A stretch of DNA of 64,000 nucleotides. Origin: Halalkalibacter suaedae (lineage in GTDB: Bacteria; Bacillota; Bacilli; Bacillales; Bacillaceae_D). Shown here piece after piece: positions 36,655-45,942 of the stretch (positions are counted from its first letter, which is position 1; every line of letters begins with the position of its first letter). The notes under the pieces were generated by a model. The model saw only the letters and a program-made list of their open reading frames with translations, was not told where the DNA came from and did not search any database. Location of the stretch: contig NZ_JAGKSQ010000004.1 of the NCBI RefSeq assembly GCF_017939705.1, forward strand, positions 248,001 through 312,000. The letters are read 5' to 3'. A program made the translations under genes and the position numbers.

Positions 36655-37899
36655 ATGGAAGGCAAACACACATATAACTATTATCTAATACTCTCTGCAA
36701 TAGGGATTGCGGCTTTTGGAGAATGGCTTTATAGATTAGCTCTTCCTATAATCGTCTTAGAGATGACTAAATCAGCCAGTCTAACAGCATTAATGTATAT
36801 TTTAGAATTTATTCCTTTTATTATTTTAGGGCCAATGGCAGGAGCTATTGCAGACAGAATAGACAGGAAAAAACTTGTTGTTAGTATGCAGGTTATAGCT
36901 TCAATATTAGCAGGATTGTTAGTTTATGTACTTCAACAACAATGGGTCAACTATTGGATCCTATTTGTTTTCGGTTTCTTACTCTCCTGTACACAAGCTT
37001 TTTTTTATCCTGCTCTTCAAGGCTTGATTCAAACGTTAATACCTAAAGGTTTATTAACCAAAGTAAATTCCCGAAAACGTTCTATTGAGAGTGTGTTTTC
37101 TGCTGTAGGACCAGCATTAGGAGGAGTATCTATTGCATTAATGGGTATATACGGAGCCATAATTATTAATTCAACTACATTTCTTATAGCAGCACTCATA
37201 CTTATTTTCTTAACTAGTCAAAAGATAAATCTCGCAGGAAATGTAAAAGATGTTTTAAAAACAAATAGCATGTTCGTTGAATCGATAATGTATCTTAGGG
37301 CAAATAAGGCTCTATTAGCTGGTGTCTTACTATTTGGTGGGGTCAATTTTGGCTTGATGGCTTTACAATCAAATTTAATATATATTATTACTATTATTTT
37401 TGGATTGTCAAATGTAATAACAGGTATTGTTATTGGTGCAGGGGGATTTGGAGCAATTATTGGTGCATTGATTGCCCCAATGATTCATCAAAAATTAAAA
37501 ACTGGTCACATGATAGTTTATAGCATGTTTGCAACAGGAGTGTTTATGTGCTTTATGATTTTTGAATCATGGATTGCTCTGGCATTATTTTTGGCTCTTG
37601 CAAATGCAGCTGTATCAAATATTGTTGTCCCTTGGATGTCTTATCAGCAAAGTATTGTTCCTGTTACTATGATAGGTAGAGTTACATCTATTGGCAGGAT
37701 GCTGTCATTCATAGCGATACCATTAGGAGCATTTGTTGGAGGTTTTCTACTTGAAAACTATAATCAGTTATGGCCAATTTCTGTTGTAGCTGGTGGATCC
37801 ATAATTTGTATGGCTATTATAGCCAGAATAACAGCTCTATGGAGTGCTGAGTTTAATGACGATGAAACTGTAATAAATCCACAGAAAGAACTATCTTAG
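36655..37899 (+). CDS. MFS efflux transporter (DHA3/MFS_3 type)
   Basis: 414 aa with 12 hydrophobic segments. The loop after TM2 reads GAIADRIDRKKLVV, the MFS A-motif region of the macrolide/enterobactin exporter-like group. Probably a drug or metabolite exporter driven by the proton gradient. AAAGGAGG is seven bases before ATG. One of the largest genes in the array; single gene. Confidence 0.92.
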   Translation: MEGKHTYNYYLILSAIGIAAFGEWLYRLALPIIVLEMTKSASLTALMYILEFIPFIILGPMAGAIADRIDRKKLVVSMQVIASILAGLLVYVLQQQWVNYWILFVFGFLLSCTQAFFYPALQGLIQTLIPKGLLTKVNSRKRSIESVFSAVGPALGGVSIALMGIYGAIIINSTTFLIAALILIFLTSQKINLAGNVKDVLKTNSMFVESIMYLRANKALLAGVLLFGGVNFGLMALQSNLIYIITIIFGLSNVITGIVIGAGGFGAIIGALIAPMIHQKLKTGHMIVYSMFATGVFMCFMIFESWIALALFLALANAAVSNIVVPWMSYQQSIVPVTMIGRVTSIGRMLSFIAIPLGAFVGGFLLENYNQLWPISVVAGGSIICMAIIARITALWSAEFNDDETVINPQKELS

Positions 37900-38074
37900 T
37901 TATGAGAATTGAAAAGAATTAGTTTGTCAGTTTTGAAATTCTTTGTTTGCTACATATTGCTGCACGATGTACACGATGTAATTGAAGAAACAAAATGTTA
38001 AGTATTTGAAGCAGAATGTAAATCTTTGTTTCAGAAATGATTAAGATGAAATTTTGCTGTAGGGTGTGAATGGG

Positions 38075-38617
38075 ATGTTGAAAAATTTCTTTAAACCAAA
38101 ATTTATCCTAGCTATAATCGTATGTGCCTTATTAATTTTCGGAATCGTATATATAGCCACTGATAAAGAAAGAGTATCTGATAGATTTGCACAACAACTC
38201 TTTGATTATCCGATTCCGATGCAAACAAAATTAATAGAAGAAAAACAGTATAACGGTCATCCATGGGTGACTTTTTCCGGTAACAGTGGGGCATGGGTTG
38301 TCATTGTCTATCAGCGCTTTTCAACAACTTTAAGCAAAGAAGAAATTCTTACTTATTATGAGAAAGCAGGCAAGTTTAAATTCCCTAAATCTGAGACTAA
38401 AGGTGTGGTTTTGGAACTCTACTTTGAGGGAGATATGAAAAAGGTTATTGAAGATAAAGGCGTTTATTATGAAAGTGAAACACGTGGACCTCTATATTCT
38501 TACTTTGATGATCAAGGAAATATCAATTTAGAGGAGCTTGGTAACAATACTAATCAAGAGTATGAGTATGTAATTCAACTAGTGAGTAGCTTTGATTTTT
38601 TTCTAAATATAGATTAG
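38075..38617 (+). CDS. Membrane-anchored hypothetical protein
   Basis: About 180 aa: N-terminal membrane helix (IILAIIVCALLIFGIVYIA, residues 9-28) and a soluble outside domain with HPWVTFSGNSGAWVVIVYQRF and a central EEILTYYEKAGKFKFPKSE. No family recognised. Start ATG 38075 or GTG 38066. No array element directly behind it. Confidence 0.72.
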   Translation: MLKNFFKPKFILAIIVCALLIFGIVYIATDKERVSDRFAQQLFDYPIPMQTKLIEEKQYNGHPWVTFSGNSGAWVVIVYQRFSTTLSKEEILTYYEKAGKFKFPKSETKGVVLELYFEGDMKKVIEDKGVYYESETRGPLYSYFDDQGNINLEELGNNTNQEYEYVIQLVSSFDFFLNID

Positions 38618-38789
38618 GTTTAAGACTTTGTATTACTTTTAAACTTCAAATAATAAAACCAAAGAAAAATTTTTGGGTTATTATTTGGAATAGTTTACGC
38701 ACTGGCTAGAACATTGACTAATATAATTTTTTCATTCTTTAACATCTTATTATTATATTTAATTAGATACATGTGAAACGAGGTTAGTT

Positions 38790-39290
38790 ATGAATATGAA
38801 GAGAAAAATACTAGTTTTTTTAACAGTGCTTATTTTAGTTTTAACTACAGCTTGTAGCCCTAATTATATAAAAGACTCAAACACTGAATCAAAAGAGACC
38901 TCCTATGATTTTTTTAGTCCTATGTATGAAGATGGGGAAGGAAGAACTTTTATTGGAAAAAAAGAAAAACTCTCAATTCTACTATCTGAGGAATTCAAAA
39001 AGAATACCACTAACAAGTATATGTGGCTTATTTGGAGTAATGACGATGATATTTTGAATAAAAGGTTATCTGTTGTTGCTTTCCATCAAGAAACAGGTTT
39101 ACAAGAGGCAGTCTTAATCGTTGGTGAAAATAAAACTATTCAAATTCCTAACAAACTCTTTGGACCTAATCATGGGGCAGATGCACATATACCTACAAAT
39201 ATGGAATTCTCTGAATCAGGTAAATGGATAATGCACGTTTTTCTAGATGATGAACTACATGAGACTTTGATTGTCGATGTAAAAGATTAA
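38790..39290 (+). CDS. Lipoprotein, unknown function
   Basis: 166 aa (164 if ATG 38796). Lipobox LTTAC near residue 21. Mature part: FIGKKEKLSILLSEEFKKNTTNKYMWLIWS and LNKRLSVVAFHQETGLQEAVLI, ending WIMHVFLDDELHETLIVDV; layout suggests an immunoglobulin-like DUF4871-type fold, but I am not sure of the family. ATG with GAGGTTAG upstream. Confidence 0.78.
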   Translation: MNMKRKILVFLTVLILVLTTACSPNYIKDSNTESKETSYDFFSPMYEDGEGRTFIGKKEKLSILLSEEFKKNTTNKYMWLIWSNDDDILNKRLSVVAFHQETGLQEAVLIVGENKTIQIPNKLFGPNHGADAHIPTNMEFSESGKWIMHVFLDDELHETLIVDVKD

Positions 39291-39389
39291 GACTCATTAT
39301 ATTTAAATACAATCCCTTAACAAGAGATGTCTTGGATCTCCGGAACTAGCTGATAATTTCATGCAATCAATGGCATCTAATTAATCACT

Positions 39390-39971
39390 ACAGTTGTTGA
39401 TGAACCAGAACCAGTAGTAGAGGAAGCACCCCCGAAACCAAATAATGAACAGTTCTCTTGTACACACTCATTGAAGTTGATGGTGGTGATTTATCTGGAT
39501 ATCGTGAACCTAACGTCGTTGTTGACATTGGTTATGGGGACCGTGAATATTGGGCATTTACTAATGAATACGGGCAGCTAGTACGTGTCATTGCTGATGA
39601 AATCATTTTACAAGATGACAGTAATGAATCTGTATTATCGTCTGGCAGGTACTATTCAGATGATGCGAAGGTCCCTGGTGTCGAAAGTGAAGTTTTGGGT
39701 GAAAGGCATATCATTGCTGATTCTCTTGGAGGGGTAGCAAATGCTTATAATATTCCCGCAAGATAGTACACTCAACCGACATGGTGATCAAGCTTATATG
39801 GAAGACGCAATCCATAAGGCTGGTGGAGCCTCTAATTTTGAAGTCATCATCACATACCCCGATAAGGAAACTCAGATTCCTTTAAGCTATCAATATACCT
39901 ATACGTTAATGGGTAACGAGATCGTTGTTACATTTGATATTGTGAATCCGGATGAAGTAAACGCATCATGA
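39390..39971 (+). pseudogene. DNA/RNA non-specific endonuclease gene, decayed
   Basis: Three frames join into one protein: a Pro/Glu-rich linker (VVDEPEPVVEEAPPKP, from 39390), then YTLIEVDGGDLSGYREPNVV to ERHIIADSLGGVANAYNI (39458-39757), then PQDSTLNRHGDQAYMEDAI to the TGA at 39969. HIIADSLGG with the following NRHGDQ is the His-Asn nuclease core of NucA-like DNA-entry nucleases. Shifts lie near 39455 and 39762; the 5' end with signal peptide is missing. Confidence 0.8.
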
Positions 39972-40257
39972 GTAAACATTTACTGCGTAATACAATTATA
40001 CTTTTTAAAAATTACGGAGACGATTACTTAATAAGTAATCGTCTCTTCTTTATATATGAGTAAAAGAGACTCAATAACTAAACATATTAAATCATTCATA
40101 GGTTAATTTTGTAGAATTAGTACAAAAAAGCACAAATTTTTCCTATTAGCCAACGGTCTAGTTTAAAACCTTTTTATACTAAAAATGGATTTTTATATTG
40201 TAATTGTTAAATATTTCTGCAATAATTGCTTTTGGTAATGAGAAAGGGGAAAGACAA

Positions 40258-40791
40258 ATGTTAAAACTTAAATTGATAACTATGTTGTTAGTTGTTTCTG
40301 TAATTCTATTTATGACAGCTTGTAATGAAACTTCTACCAACAATTCTTCAGGCACTGAAGAAGATACCGAGACAACTCAAGAAGGGGAAAACGATACGAA
40401 TGTTGTGGTAGAAGAGGAAGAACCATCTAACGAGCAAGAGACCGATAATGAGGAAACAGCTGAAGAAAACAACACTAACAACAACGATCAAAACACAAAT
40501 AATCCAGATGTCATAGATGAAGGTGCTGATTCTTTAACAGATAGTGAGCAAGTGGATGAAGAATCAATAAAAATATCGAGTGGAGAAGATGCTATTGCTC
40601 TACTTAAGAAAGAATTAGACTTGGAAGATAATGACGACATTTTATTCGATGATACAGGTGGAATTCTTCAAGAAGATGAAACTGGATCATACTACCAAAT
40701 TATACTTATATCAAAATCAATGAAAGCTGCTGGAGGATCAGGAACAGTAGGTGTTTATAGGGTTTATCAAGATGGTCACTACGAGGAATAA
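40258..40791 (+). CDS. Lipoprotein with acidic Asn/Thr/Glu-rich linker
   Basis: 177 aa. Lipobox FMTAC at residues 18-22, low-complexity acidic segment (about 25-100), then a compact C-terminal domain ISSGEDAIALLKKELDLEDND ... YYQIILISKSMKAAGGSGTVGVYRVYQDG. The tail resembles small domains of Bacillus lipoproteins; the linker would span the cell wall. ATG 40258 has AAAGGGGAAAG upstream. A similar linker lipoprotein is at 55037. Confidence 0.82.
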   Translation: MLKLKLITMLLVVSVILFMTACNETSTNNSSGTEEDTETTQEGENDTNVVVEEEEPSNEQETDNEETAEENNTNNNDQNTNNPDVIDEGADSLTDSEQVDEESIKISSGEDAIALLKKELDLEDNDDILFDDTGGILQEDETGSYYQIILISKSMKAAGGSGTVGVYRVYQDGHYEE

Positions 40792-40831
40792 ATCGTTCTA
40801 AGTATTCTTAACCTACTAAGAAGTTTTTTAA

Positions 40832-41029
40832 TGGGGAATTACAAGAGATATTTTGTGCTTTAATAATAAAACTAGTAAATACATAAGTCATTTAGGTGCT
40901 AACTTCTACCCGAGTAATGATAGACAATACTTATACCCAGAACGGAACATTGATTATCAATGGGTAGATAAAGATGGTATGGAACGATATGATAAGCATT
41001 TAAGAAATTGGTTTTATGCTATCGGGTAG
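40832..41029 (+). pseudogene. 3' gene remnant
   Basis: An open frame without start ends LGANFYPSNDRQYLYPERNI and YDKHLRNWFYAIG, with sensible codon use. No family recognised. Looks like the last about 50 residues of a lost gene. Confidence 0.5.
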
Positions 41030-41092
41030 CAATACCCTAAATAAACAGAAACGTTATCCTGCTTACAAAGCAGTAAAGAGAGCAAGTATTAG

Positions 41093-41124
41093 AAAGAGCA
41101 GCACTTAAGAAGTGTTGCTCTTTT
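41093..41124 (+). terminator. Strong intrinsic terminator
   Basis: AAAGAGCAGCACTT, AAG loop, AAGTGTTGCTCTTTT: 14-bp stem and T-run. Same shape as the hairpins in array elements but without their 5' and 3' boxes. Confidence 0.9.
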
Positions 41125-41152
41125 GTCGTTGTTAAAAATACTTTCTAAAGAG

Positions 41153-41263
41153 ATGGGGATTGGAAATTATAGAATGTATATCGATAGAAAATCAAACAAA
41201 TCACTTCTTTTTTGGTACTATGATGATAAAGTAATGAAAATAGAACATCAATATCTTAAATAA
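41153..41263 (+). CDS. Short ORF, 36 aa, or gene remnant
   Basis: MGIGNYRMYIDRKSNKSLLF with YYDDKVMKIEHQYLK as the end. No convincing ribosome binding site; may be the 3' end of a lost gene. Confidence 0.3.
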   Translation: MGIGNYRMYIDRKSNKSLLFWYYDDKVMKIEHQYLK

Positions 41264-41358
41264 TTGAAGGTTAAGTAGTGGTAACAGGAGCTTTCCTTGT
41301 ATTGCAATTCTTATTCTAATATTGGAGCAGAAGAGTTTGGTGAAATCAGGGGGATTAA

Positions 41359-41653
41359 ATGAAAAAGCCAGTAATAATTGACATAATATTTCTGGTATTA
41401 GCATTAAGTTCTTTTTTAAAGAATGTATGTATTTAAGGATTCGTGGTCATTCGCTAATATCTTGTTGCTTGCACTTGCTATTTCATCGCAGCTCACAAAC
41501 TATCTATTTTTTCAGAAAGAGGTTGAATTCGAACGTTATGTTAAAGGGTTTTTAGGTGTAAGTATAGTAATTTGCATTGCTATATTTGTCATGTCATTCT
41601 TTTTATCAACTTCTACACTACACTTTTCCGAGCAGGATGCTTATTCAGCCTAA
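41359..41653 (+). pseudogene. Small membrane protein gene with frameshift
   Basis: ATG 41359 (after CAGGGGGATT) gives MKKPVIIDIIFLVLALSSFL then stops at TTTAA; in the +1 frame YVFKDSWSFANILLLALAIS continues with three more membrane segments to 41653. The join is near 41420. The intact product would be about 97 aa. Confidence 0.7.
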
Positions 41654-41654
41654 G

Positions 41655-41690
41655 TTTTTTAAGTAACGGAGCAAGTGTTAAAGATCGGAT
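41655..41690 (+). repeat. Array element, 5' part
   Basis: TTTTTTAAGTAACGGAGCAA then GTGTTAAAGATC; remainder lost. Confidence 0.6.
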
Positions 41691-41782
41691 GTAGAAAAAG
41701 GGTATTATGGTTTTCAACTTTTTTTATCTTACAAAATAGTGCCTATGCTCTTTTCACTAAATAACCAGAAAGGGTGACTAAT

Positions 41783-42943
41783 TTGGTATCTAAAACAGCA
41801 ATAATTATCGGTGGCGGGCTGGGTGGGCTTTCTGCTGCAATAGCCTTACAACAGTTGGGTTTGAACGTCTCCGTATATGAGAAGGCCAAAGAACTTAAGG
41901 AATTAGGTGCAGGAATTGTTCTGTCGGCAAATGCTATTAAAGCGTTGGAGAAATTGGGAGTCGCTGAACAAGTTCGTAACTCCGGATCGCCAGTAAAAAA
42001 AGCGGAGATACGAACATGGGATGGTAAGCTCCTCGTTAATGTCCCTGTTCATAAACAAGCGAAACTTTATGGCACCTATAGCTACCTGATTTATCGTCCT
42101 GACCTGCAAAGCATTTTATATAAAAATGTAAAAAAAGGAACCGTTTACTTCGGAAAAAAGTTAATGCGTATAGAAACGGATGCAACGAAAATTAAGGCGA
42201 TTTTTGAGGATGGAGAGGAAGTAGAAGGAGATCTATTAATCGGGGCTGACGGCGTACATTCTGAGGTAAGGAGATCTATCATCGGTTCAACACCTTCCCG
42301 TTATTCAGGTTTCACCGCTATTCGAGGCATATCCAATTTTGAAGATGACCGCTTTCCTGTCGAACTTGGCGGAGGCTTTGAAGCTTGGGGTCCTGGTAAG
42401 AGGTTTGGATTTTCTCATCTGGGCAGAGGTCGAATATTCTGGTTCTCAGCAATTAATATACCGCAAGGAAAGATGATTAACACCGTGGATCGGAAGAAGA
42501 CTGCTTTGGAGAAATTAAAGGGTTCATTCGAGCCAATTGAAGCAGTCATTGAGTCAACCAATGAATCAGACATACTCCTGCATGAAATTTTTGATCGGAG
42601 CCCGCTAAAATATTGGAGTAAAGACAGGGCTACGTTGCTCGGAGATGCCGCTCATCCTATGCTTCCTAACCTCGGACAAGGGGGAGCCCAATCCATAGAA
42701 GATGCACTAGTATTATCCCGTTCCCTTGAAAAATACCCTGACAACGTGCAGCAAGCTTTTAAAATGTATGAAGAAATTAGGATTCCTCGCACCTCACAAG
42801 TAGTGAGAGGCTCAAGAGCCATGGCGAGATTAATGCAGCTTGAAAATCCATTAGCAATCCATTCTCGGAACCTAATGCTCCGTGCAATGCCAGATACTGT
42901 ACAAATCAAGCGTTTGAAATGGTTAGTTGGACATGAGGTGTAA
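41783..42943 (+). CDS. FAD-dependent monooxygenase (UbiH/PHBH-like)
   Basis: About 386 aa. FAD motifs: IIGGGLGGLSAAIAL (GxGxxG, residues 9-23), GADGVHSEVRRS (DG motif, about 158) and LLGDAAHPMLPNLGQGGAQS (GD motif, about 285). Hydroxylates an aromatic or similar substrate with NAD(P)H and oxygen; substrate not predictable. TTG 41783 is favoured because AAAGGGTGA is eight bases upstream. Base composition seems richer in G+C than neighbouring cargo, which would fit recent acquisition. Confidence 0.93.
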   Translation: MVSKTAIIIGGGLGGLSAAIALQQLGLNVSVYEKAKELKELGAGIVLSANAIKALEKLGVAEQVRNSGSPVKKAEIRTWDGKLLVNVPVHKQAKLYGTYSYLIYRPDLQSILYKNVKKGTVYFGKKLMRIETDATKIKAIFEDGEEVEGDLLIGADGVHSEVRRSIIGSTPSRYSGFTAIRGISNFEDDRFPVELGGGFEAWGPGKRFGFSHLGRGRIFWFSAINIPQGKMINTVDRKKTALEKLKGSFEPIEAVIESTNESDILLHEIFDRSPLKYWSKDRATLLGDAAHPMLPNLGQGGAQSIEDALVLSRSLEKYPDNVQQAFKMYEEIRIPRTSQVVRGSRAMARLMQLENPLAIHSRNLMLRAMPDTVQIKRLKWLVGHEV

Positions 42944-43009
42944 AAGCGGGTGCAATCCTTTAATAAGAAGGAATTGCTCTTTTCGTATTGAAATATAGGA
43001 GCAGGATAG
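42941..43009 (+). repeat. Array element copy (GAGCAGGATA end)
   Basis: TGTAAAAGCGGGTGCAATCC, TTTAATAAG, GGAATTGCTCTTTTC hairpin, TATTGAAATATAGGAGCAGG. The monooxygenase stop TAA lies in the 5' box. Confidence 0.88.
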
Positions 43010-43027
43010 CATTTAAAGGAGCTTGGA

Positions 43028-43579
43028 ATGAAGAAAAAGTTCTTATTTTTACTTATTATTGTTTTACTTATTAGTGGTATTTATTTTATAAATGCAACCT
43101 CAAAAGATGATATAGAAGAAATTCAAAAGGCTGTTATAGCATTAGAGCAACCAGAATTAACGATAGCTCATATTGAATTCGTCGAGAAGAATAAAGCTAT
43201 CGCCTTTTACGAATGGGGGCACGGTGCTGATGCTTCTTTTGGAAATGTAATCTTAAAGAAAAATCTTTTAGGTTGGGAGATTGTTCGGGGAGGAAGTCTG
43301 TATTTGTTGGAGGACTCTAAATTAAATTGGGGACATTTGGAATTAAGGAATTATTTTTCAAATTATACAGATATACTTAGAGGGAAAATAACGGACCCTG
43401 AAATCGAGAAAGTACAAGTGATCACGAAGGAAAGACGAGAATATCAAGCCAAAGTGATACAGTATAATAATGAGGGAAGGTTTTGGTTTTTAATTGCAGA
43501 TGAAGAACTTCTAGGAGCTACAGTGTTAGGGCTTTCTTTTGAAGGGAATGTCATTGAAAAGATTCAAACAAGGCATTAA
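43028..43579 (+). CDS. Membrane-anchored hypothetical protein, 183 aa
   Basis: N-terminal membrane helix or uncleaved signal (residues 4-22), then an outside domain with AIAFYEWGHGADASFGNVILKKNLLGWEIVRGGS that resembles small Bacillus cell-surface proteins; no family named. ATG with AAAGGAGC upstream. Confidence 0.75.
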   Translation: MKKKFLFLLIIVLLISGIYFINATSKDDIEEIQKAVIALEQPELTIAHIEFVEKNKAIAFYEWGHGADASFGNVILKKNLLGWEIVRGGSLYLLEDSKLNWGHLELRNYFSNYTDILRGKITDPEIEKVQVITKERREYQAKVIQYNNEGRFWFLIADEELLGATVLGLSFEGNVIEKIQTRH

Positions 43580-43606
43580 TATTCTTAAACTTATGAGGTG
43601 ATTCTA

Positions 43607-44116
43607 TTGGTTAATAATATGCAAATTGAACAAGTGAAAATTATTGATATACACGTTGATGAACTTTCCGAACTTCTGATAAAGGTAGTAGAAGATGATG
43701 CATCGATTGGTTTTTTACCACCACTGTCATACTCAGATGCTACTAAATATTGGATGAATGTCTTAGATCAAGATGTGCATTTATTTGTCGCTAAAATAAA
43801 CAATCAGATAGTTGGAAGTGTACAGTTACAGTTATGCAATAAGCAGAATGGTGCTCATAGAGCAGAAATTGCCAAGCTCATGACACACCCTAATTATCGA
43901 CGTAATGGTATTGGTCGTTCACTTATGAACAAAGCTGAAGAACGAGCCAAGGAGGAGGGCAGGTCATTATTAGTTCTCGATACAAGAGAAGGAGATCCTT
44001 CTAATCTTCTTTATTCTTCAATTGGTTATATTCATGCTGGCAAAATCCCTTATTACGCTAAATCGGCAAATGGAGAATTGCATTCTACTATTCTTTATTA
44101 TAAATCTTTTAGTTAG
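43607..44116 (+). CDS. GNAT N-acetyltransferase, copy 2
   Basis: 169 aa, paralogue of the protein at 24089-24595. The segments HRAEIAKLMTHPNYRRNGIG and LLVLDTREGDPSNLLYSSIG are identical, whereas residues 50-75 differ at many positions (substrate side). TTG start at 43607 with GAGGTGATT, the same start context as copy 1. DNA similarity begins near the ribosome binding site and ends at the stop, so the copies share little flank. Confidence 0.93.
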   Translation: MVNNMQIEQVKIIDIHVDELSELLIKVVEDDASIGFLPPLSYSDATKYWMNVLDQDVHLFVAKINNQIVGSVQLQLCNKQNGAHRAEIAKLMTHPNYRRNGIGRSLMNKAEERAKEEGRSLLVLDTREGDPSNLLYSSIGYIHAGKIPYYAKSANGELHSTILYYKSFS

Positions 44117-44189
44117 TTATTACGTGCAGATTAGTATGAGCATGAATTGATTAAATAATTTTTTAGATGAAATTAAGAGGGGGATAAGC

Positions 44190-44537
44190 ATGGATGATAT
44201 CGTTGGCTTTATTATTGTAGCATTCCTAATTATTGGTTTCACCTATGGTTTGGTAATACAAATTCAATATAATATCTTTATACAAAAAAAGGGTAAAACT
44301 TATATGCATAATTATAGAAGGTCTTTAATTGGAAATTATTTAGCATCGATTTCATTTTCAGGCTTTCTAATTTCCTATGTATTAAATATTTTAGTTGCAA
44401 TACAAATTATTCAGTCAAATATTATAACAAGTGAAAATACGAGCTTTACTTGTTTGGTGTTTTTATTGATACTATTTCTAGCTAAATTTATAATTATTCC
44501 CAATAAAATTAGGCAAGGCGAACTGTTAAGTAGTTAA
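44190..44537 (+). CDS. Small membrane protein, 115 aa
   Basis: Three membrane helices (about 5-25, 50-72, 85-104). No family recognised. GAGGGGGAT precedes ATG 44190. Confidence 0.72.
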   Translation: MDDIVGFIIVAFLIIGFTYGLVIQIQYNIFIQKKGKTYMHNYRRSLIGNYLASISFSGFLISYVLNILVAIQIIQSNIITSENTSFTCLVFLLILFLAKFIIIPNKIRQGELLSS

Positions 44538-44590
44538 CTTGGTAATAAATTTAAAGTGTGAATGGGTTTGAAACGAAAAAAGCGAGTCTT

Positions 44591-44625
44591 ATTGACTAAC
44601 GGCAGTGATGATGCGAGAAGGATTT
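44591..44625 (+). repeat. Array element, degenerate
   Basis: ATTGACTAACGGCAGTGATG then GCGAGAAGG; 5' box only. Confidence 0.5.
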
Positions 44626-44660
44626 TTATGGTGATCTTATATTATAAGGAGAGCTTTTAA

Positions 44661-44957
44661 ATGGATTATATTTTGTTAATTATAGCTATACTTGTTCTAT
44701 TCTCTTCTCTAAGACAGATGACATTGATTGAAAATAGTAAAATAAAATCAACTATGCAAGAACTTAAGCTGAATAGTAGTTTACTTCTATGCGGTATTCC
44801 AACGATTGTGGCATTGGTTTTTATTCCTTATCAAGTCTGGGTATTAACAGGGAAGTCCAATAACTGGGACGGGGTTTATATTCTAGGTGGAACTGTTGTC
44901 GCTGTAATAATTATTAGTTTTATTTTCTACTATAAAAGAAAATTGAGATTTAACTAA
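44661..44957 (+). CDS. Small membrane protein, 98 aa
   Basis: Three membrane segments with QMTLIENSKIKSTMQELKL between the first two. Unknown. AAGGAGAG before ATG. The stop TAA is part of the following element (ATTTAACTAAAGGGG). Confidence 0.72.
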   Translation: MDYILLIIAILVLFSSLRQMTLIENSKIKSTMQELKLNSSLLLCGIPTIVALVFIPYQVWVLTGKSNNWDGVYILGGTVVAVIIISFIFYYKRKLRFN

Positions 44958-45027
44958 AGGGGAGCATTCCTGCAATCAGAGGGGGGCTTTTTTTATGTGA
45001 AAGAAAAGGAAACTAAATGTTAAGGTA
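44949..45027 (+). repeat. Complete array element
   Basis: ATTTAACTAAAGGGGAGCAT (ATTTAAC fits RYYYAAC), TTCCTGCAATCAGAGG, CTTTTTTTATG, AAAAGGAAACTAAATGTTAA and GGTA; also carries GAGCAGGATAG just after. Confidence 0.9.
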
Positions 45028-45053
45028 TAGAGCAGGATAGAGAAAAAGGGCGA

Positions 45054-45812
45054 ATGTTAGGTGACTTTAAGTATTTATCGAAATGGCTAGGAGGCATGCA
45101 TATGACATTTTTGTTTTGGACAACTGCCTATGGGATTGGTTTCTTCGTTCTTACTAGCTTACTTCGTAAAGAGGGTTATTCTATCCGAGAAGTAATGGGC
45201 GATGTATCTATTAGAAACATCCCGTGGTTGGTGTTAATAGGTATTAAAATCCTTTTGATCTTATTATCTTTACTTTCCTTAGCTGGAGGCATCATTTTGC
45301 CTGTAATTTCACTATTTAATCCTCATATTTATTTGGAGATTTTCAATTCTCTTTCAGGTAAGGAAATTGAGCTTTCACGTGAATTTACTATAATCATAAC
45401 GCTCATTATAAGTGTCGTTCTTGCACCTGTTTTTGAAGAACTTTTATTCAGAGGCTATTTTCTAAATAAATGGAAAGCTAAAATGAATATTTTGAAGGCT
45501 ATAATTATCAGCTCCCTACTCTTTGCATTTTTTCATTTCGATTTTCTTTTATTCTTTTCATACTTTTGCAGTGGAGTTTTCTACAGTTTAGCTTATTTGA
45601 AAACTAAAAGATTAGTTGTTCCAATCATTCTACATTCACTAACCAATTTATTTTCTAACATCAGCATTTTGTTTCCTAGCTTAAATATAAATTTCTTATC
45701 ATTTGAAACATTTAAGCAAATCATGACGATAAGCTCCTTCGTATATGTCGTACTGTTTCTGACGGTTTGTTATATCTTATACCGATCCTATTTGACTCTT
45801 GAAACTTCTTAA
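45054..45812 (+). CDS. CPBP family intramembrane glutamic endopeptidase
   Basis: 252 aa, about eight membrane helices. The Abi/CPBP active motifs are present: FEELLFRGYFLNKW (EExxxR), LLFAFFHFDF (FxxxH) and VVPIILHSLTNLFSN (HxxxN). Such proteases process CAAX-like proteins or act in bacteriocin self-immunity. ATG 45054 is 25 bp behind the 3' box of the element. Terminator-like hairpin AAACGTT.. AACGTTTTTT behind. Confidence 0.93.
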   Translation: MLGDFKYLSKWLGGMHMTFLFWTTAYGIGFFVLTSLLRKEGYSIREVMGDVSIRNIPWLVLIGIKILLILLSLLSLAGGIILPVISLFNPHIYLEIFNSLSGKEIELSREFTIIITLIISVVLAPVFEELLFRGYFLNKWKAKMNILKAIIISSLLFAFFHFDFLLFFSYFCSGVFYSLAYLKTKRLVVPIILHSLTNLFSNISILFPSLNINFLSFETFKQIMTISSFVYVVLFLTVCYILYRSYLTLETS

Positions 45813-45850
45813 TGAAAACGTTCGTATGTCTATACATTCAAACGTTTTTT
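45813..45850 (+). terminator. Intrinsic terminator after CPBP gene
   Basis: AAAACGTTC (45813-45822) pairs with AAACGTTTTTT (45840-45850) across an 18-base loop. Confidence 0.65.
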
Positions 45851-45877
45851 ATTTTGGAAACTTAAAAATGAGTTTGG

Positions 45878-45903
45878 TGTAACTTTTTAAGTTTTAATCC
45901 GTT
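45878..45903 (+). promoter_or_regulatory. Candidate ECF-sigma autoregulated promoter
   Basis: TGTAAC (45878-45883), 16-bp spacer, CGTT (45900-45903) closely follow the Bacillus ECF form TGAAAC-N16-CGTC and lie 40 bp before the ECF sigma gene. Confidence 0.6.
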
Positions 45904-45942
45904 ATTACAGTGAGAAATAGAGATAGAAGGAGGAGAAAGTAA

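Noticed and set aside
45813-45850. Hairpin behind the CPBP gene as another array element
   Set aside because: It has neither the TAACGGG 5' box nor the AATGTTAAA 3' box; it is an ordinary terminator.
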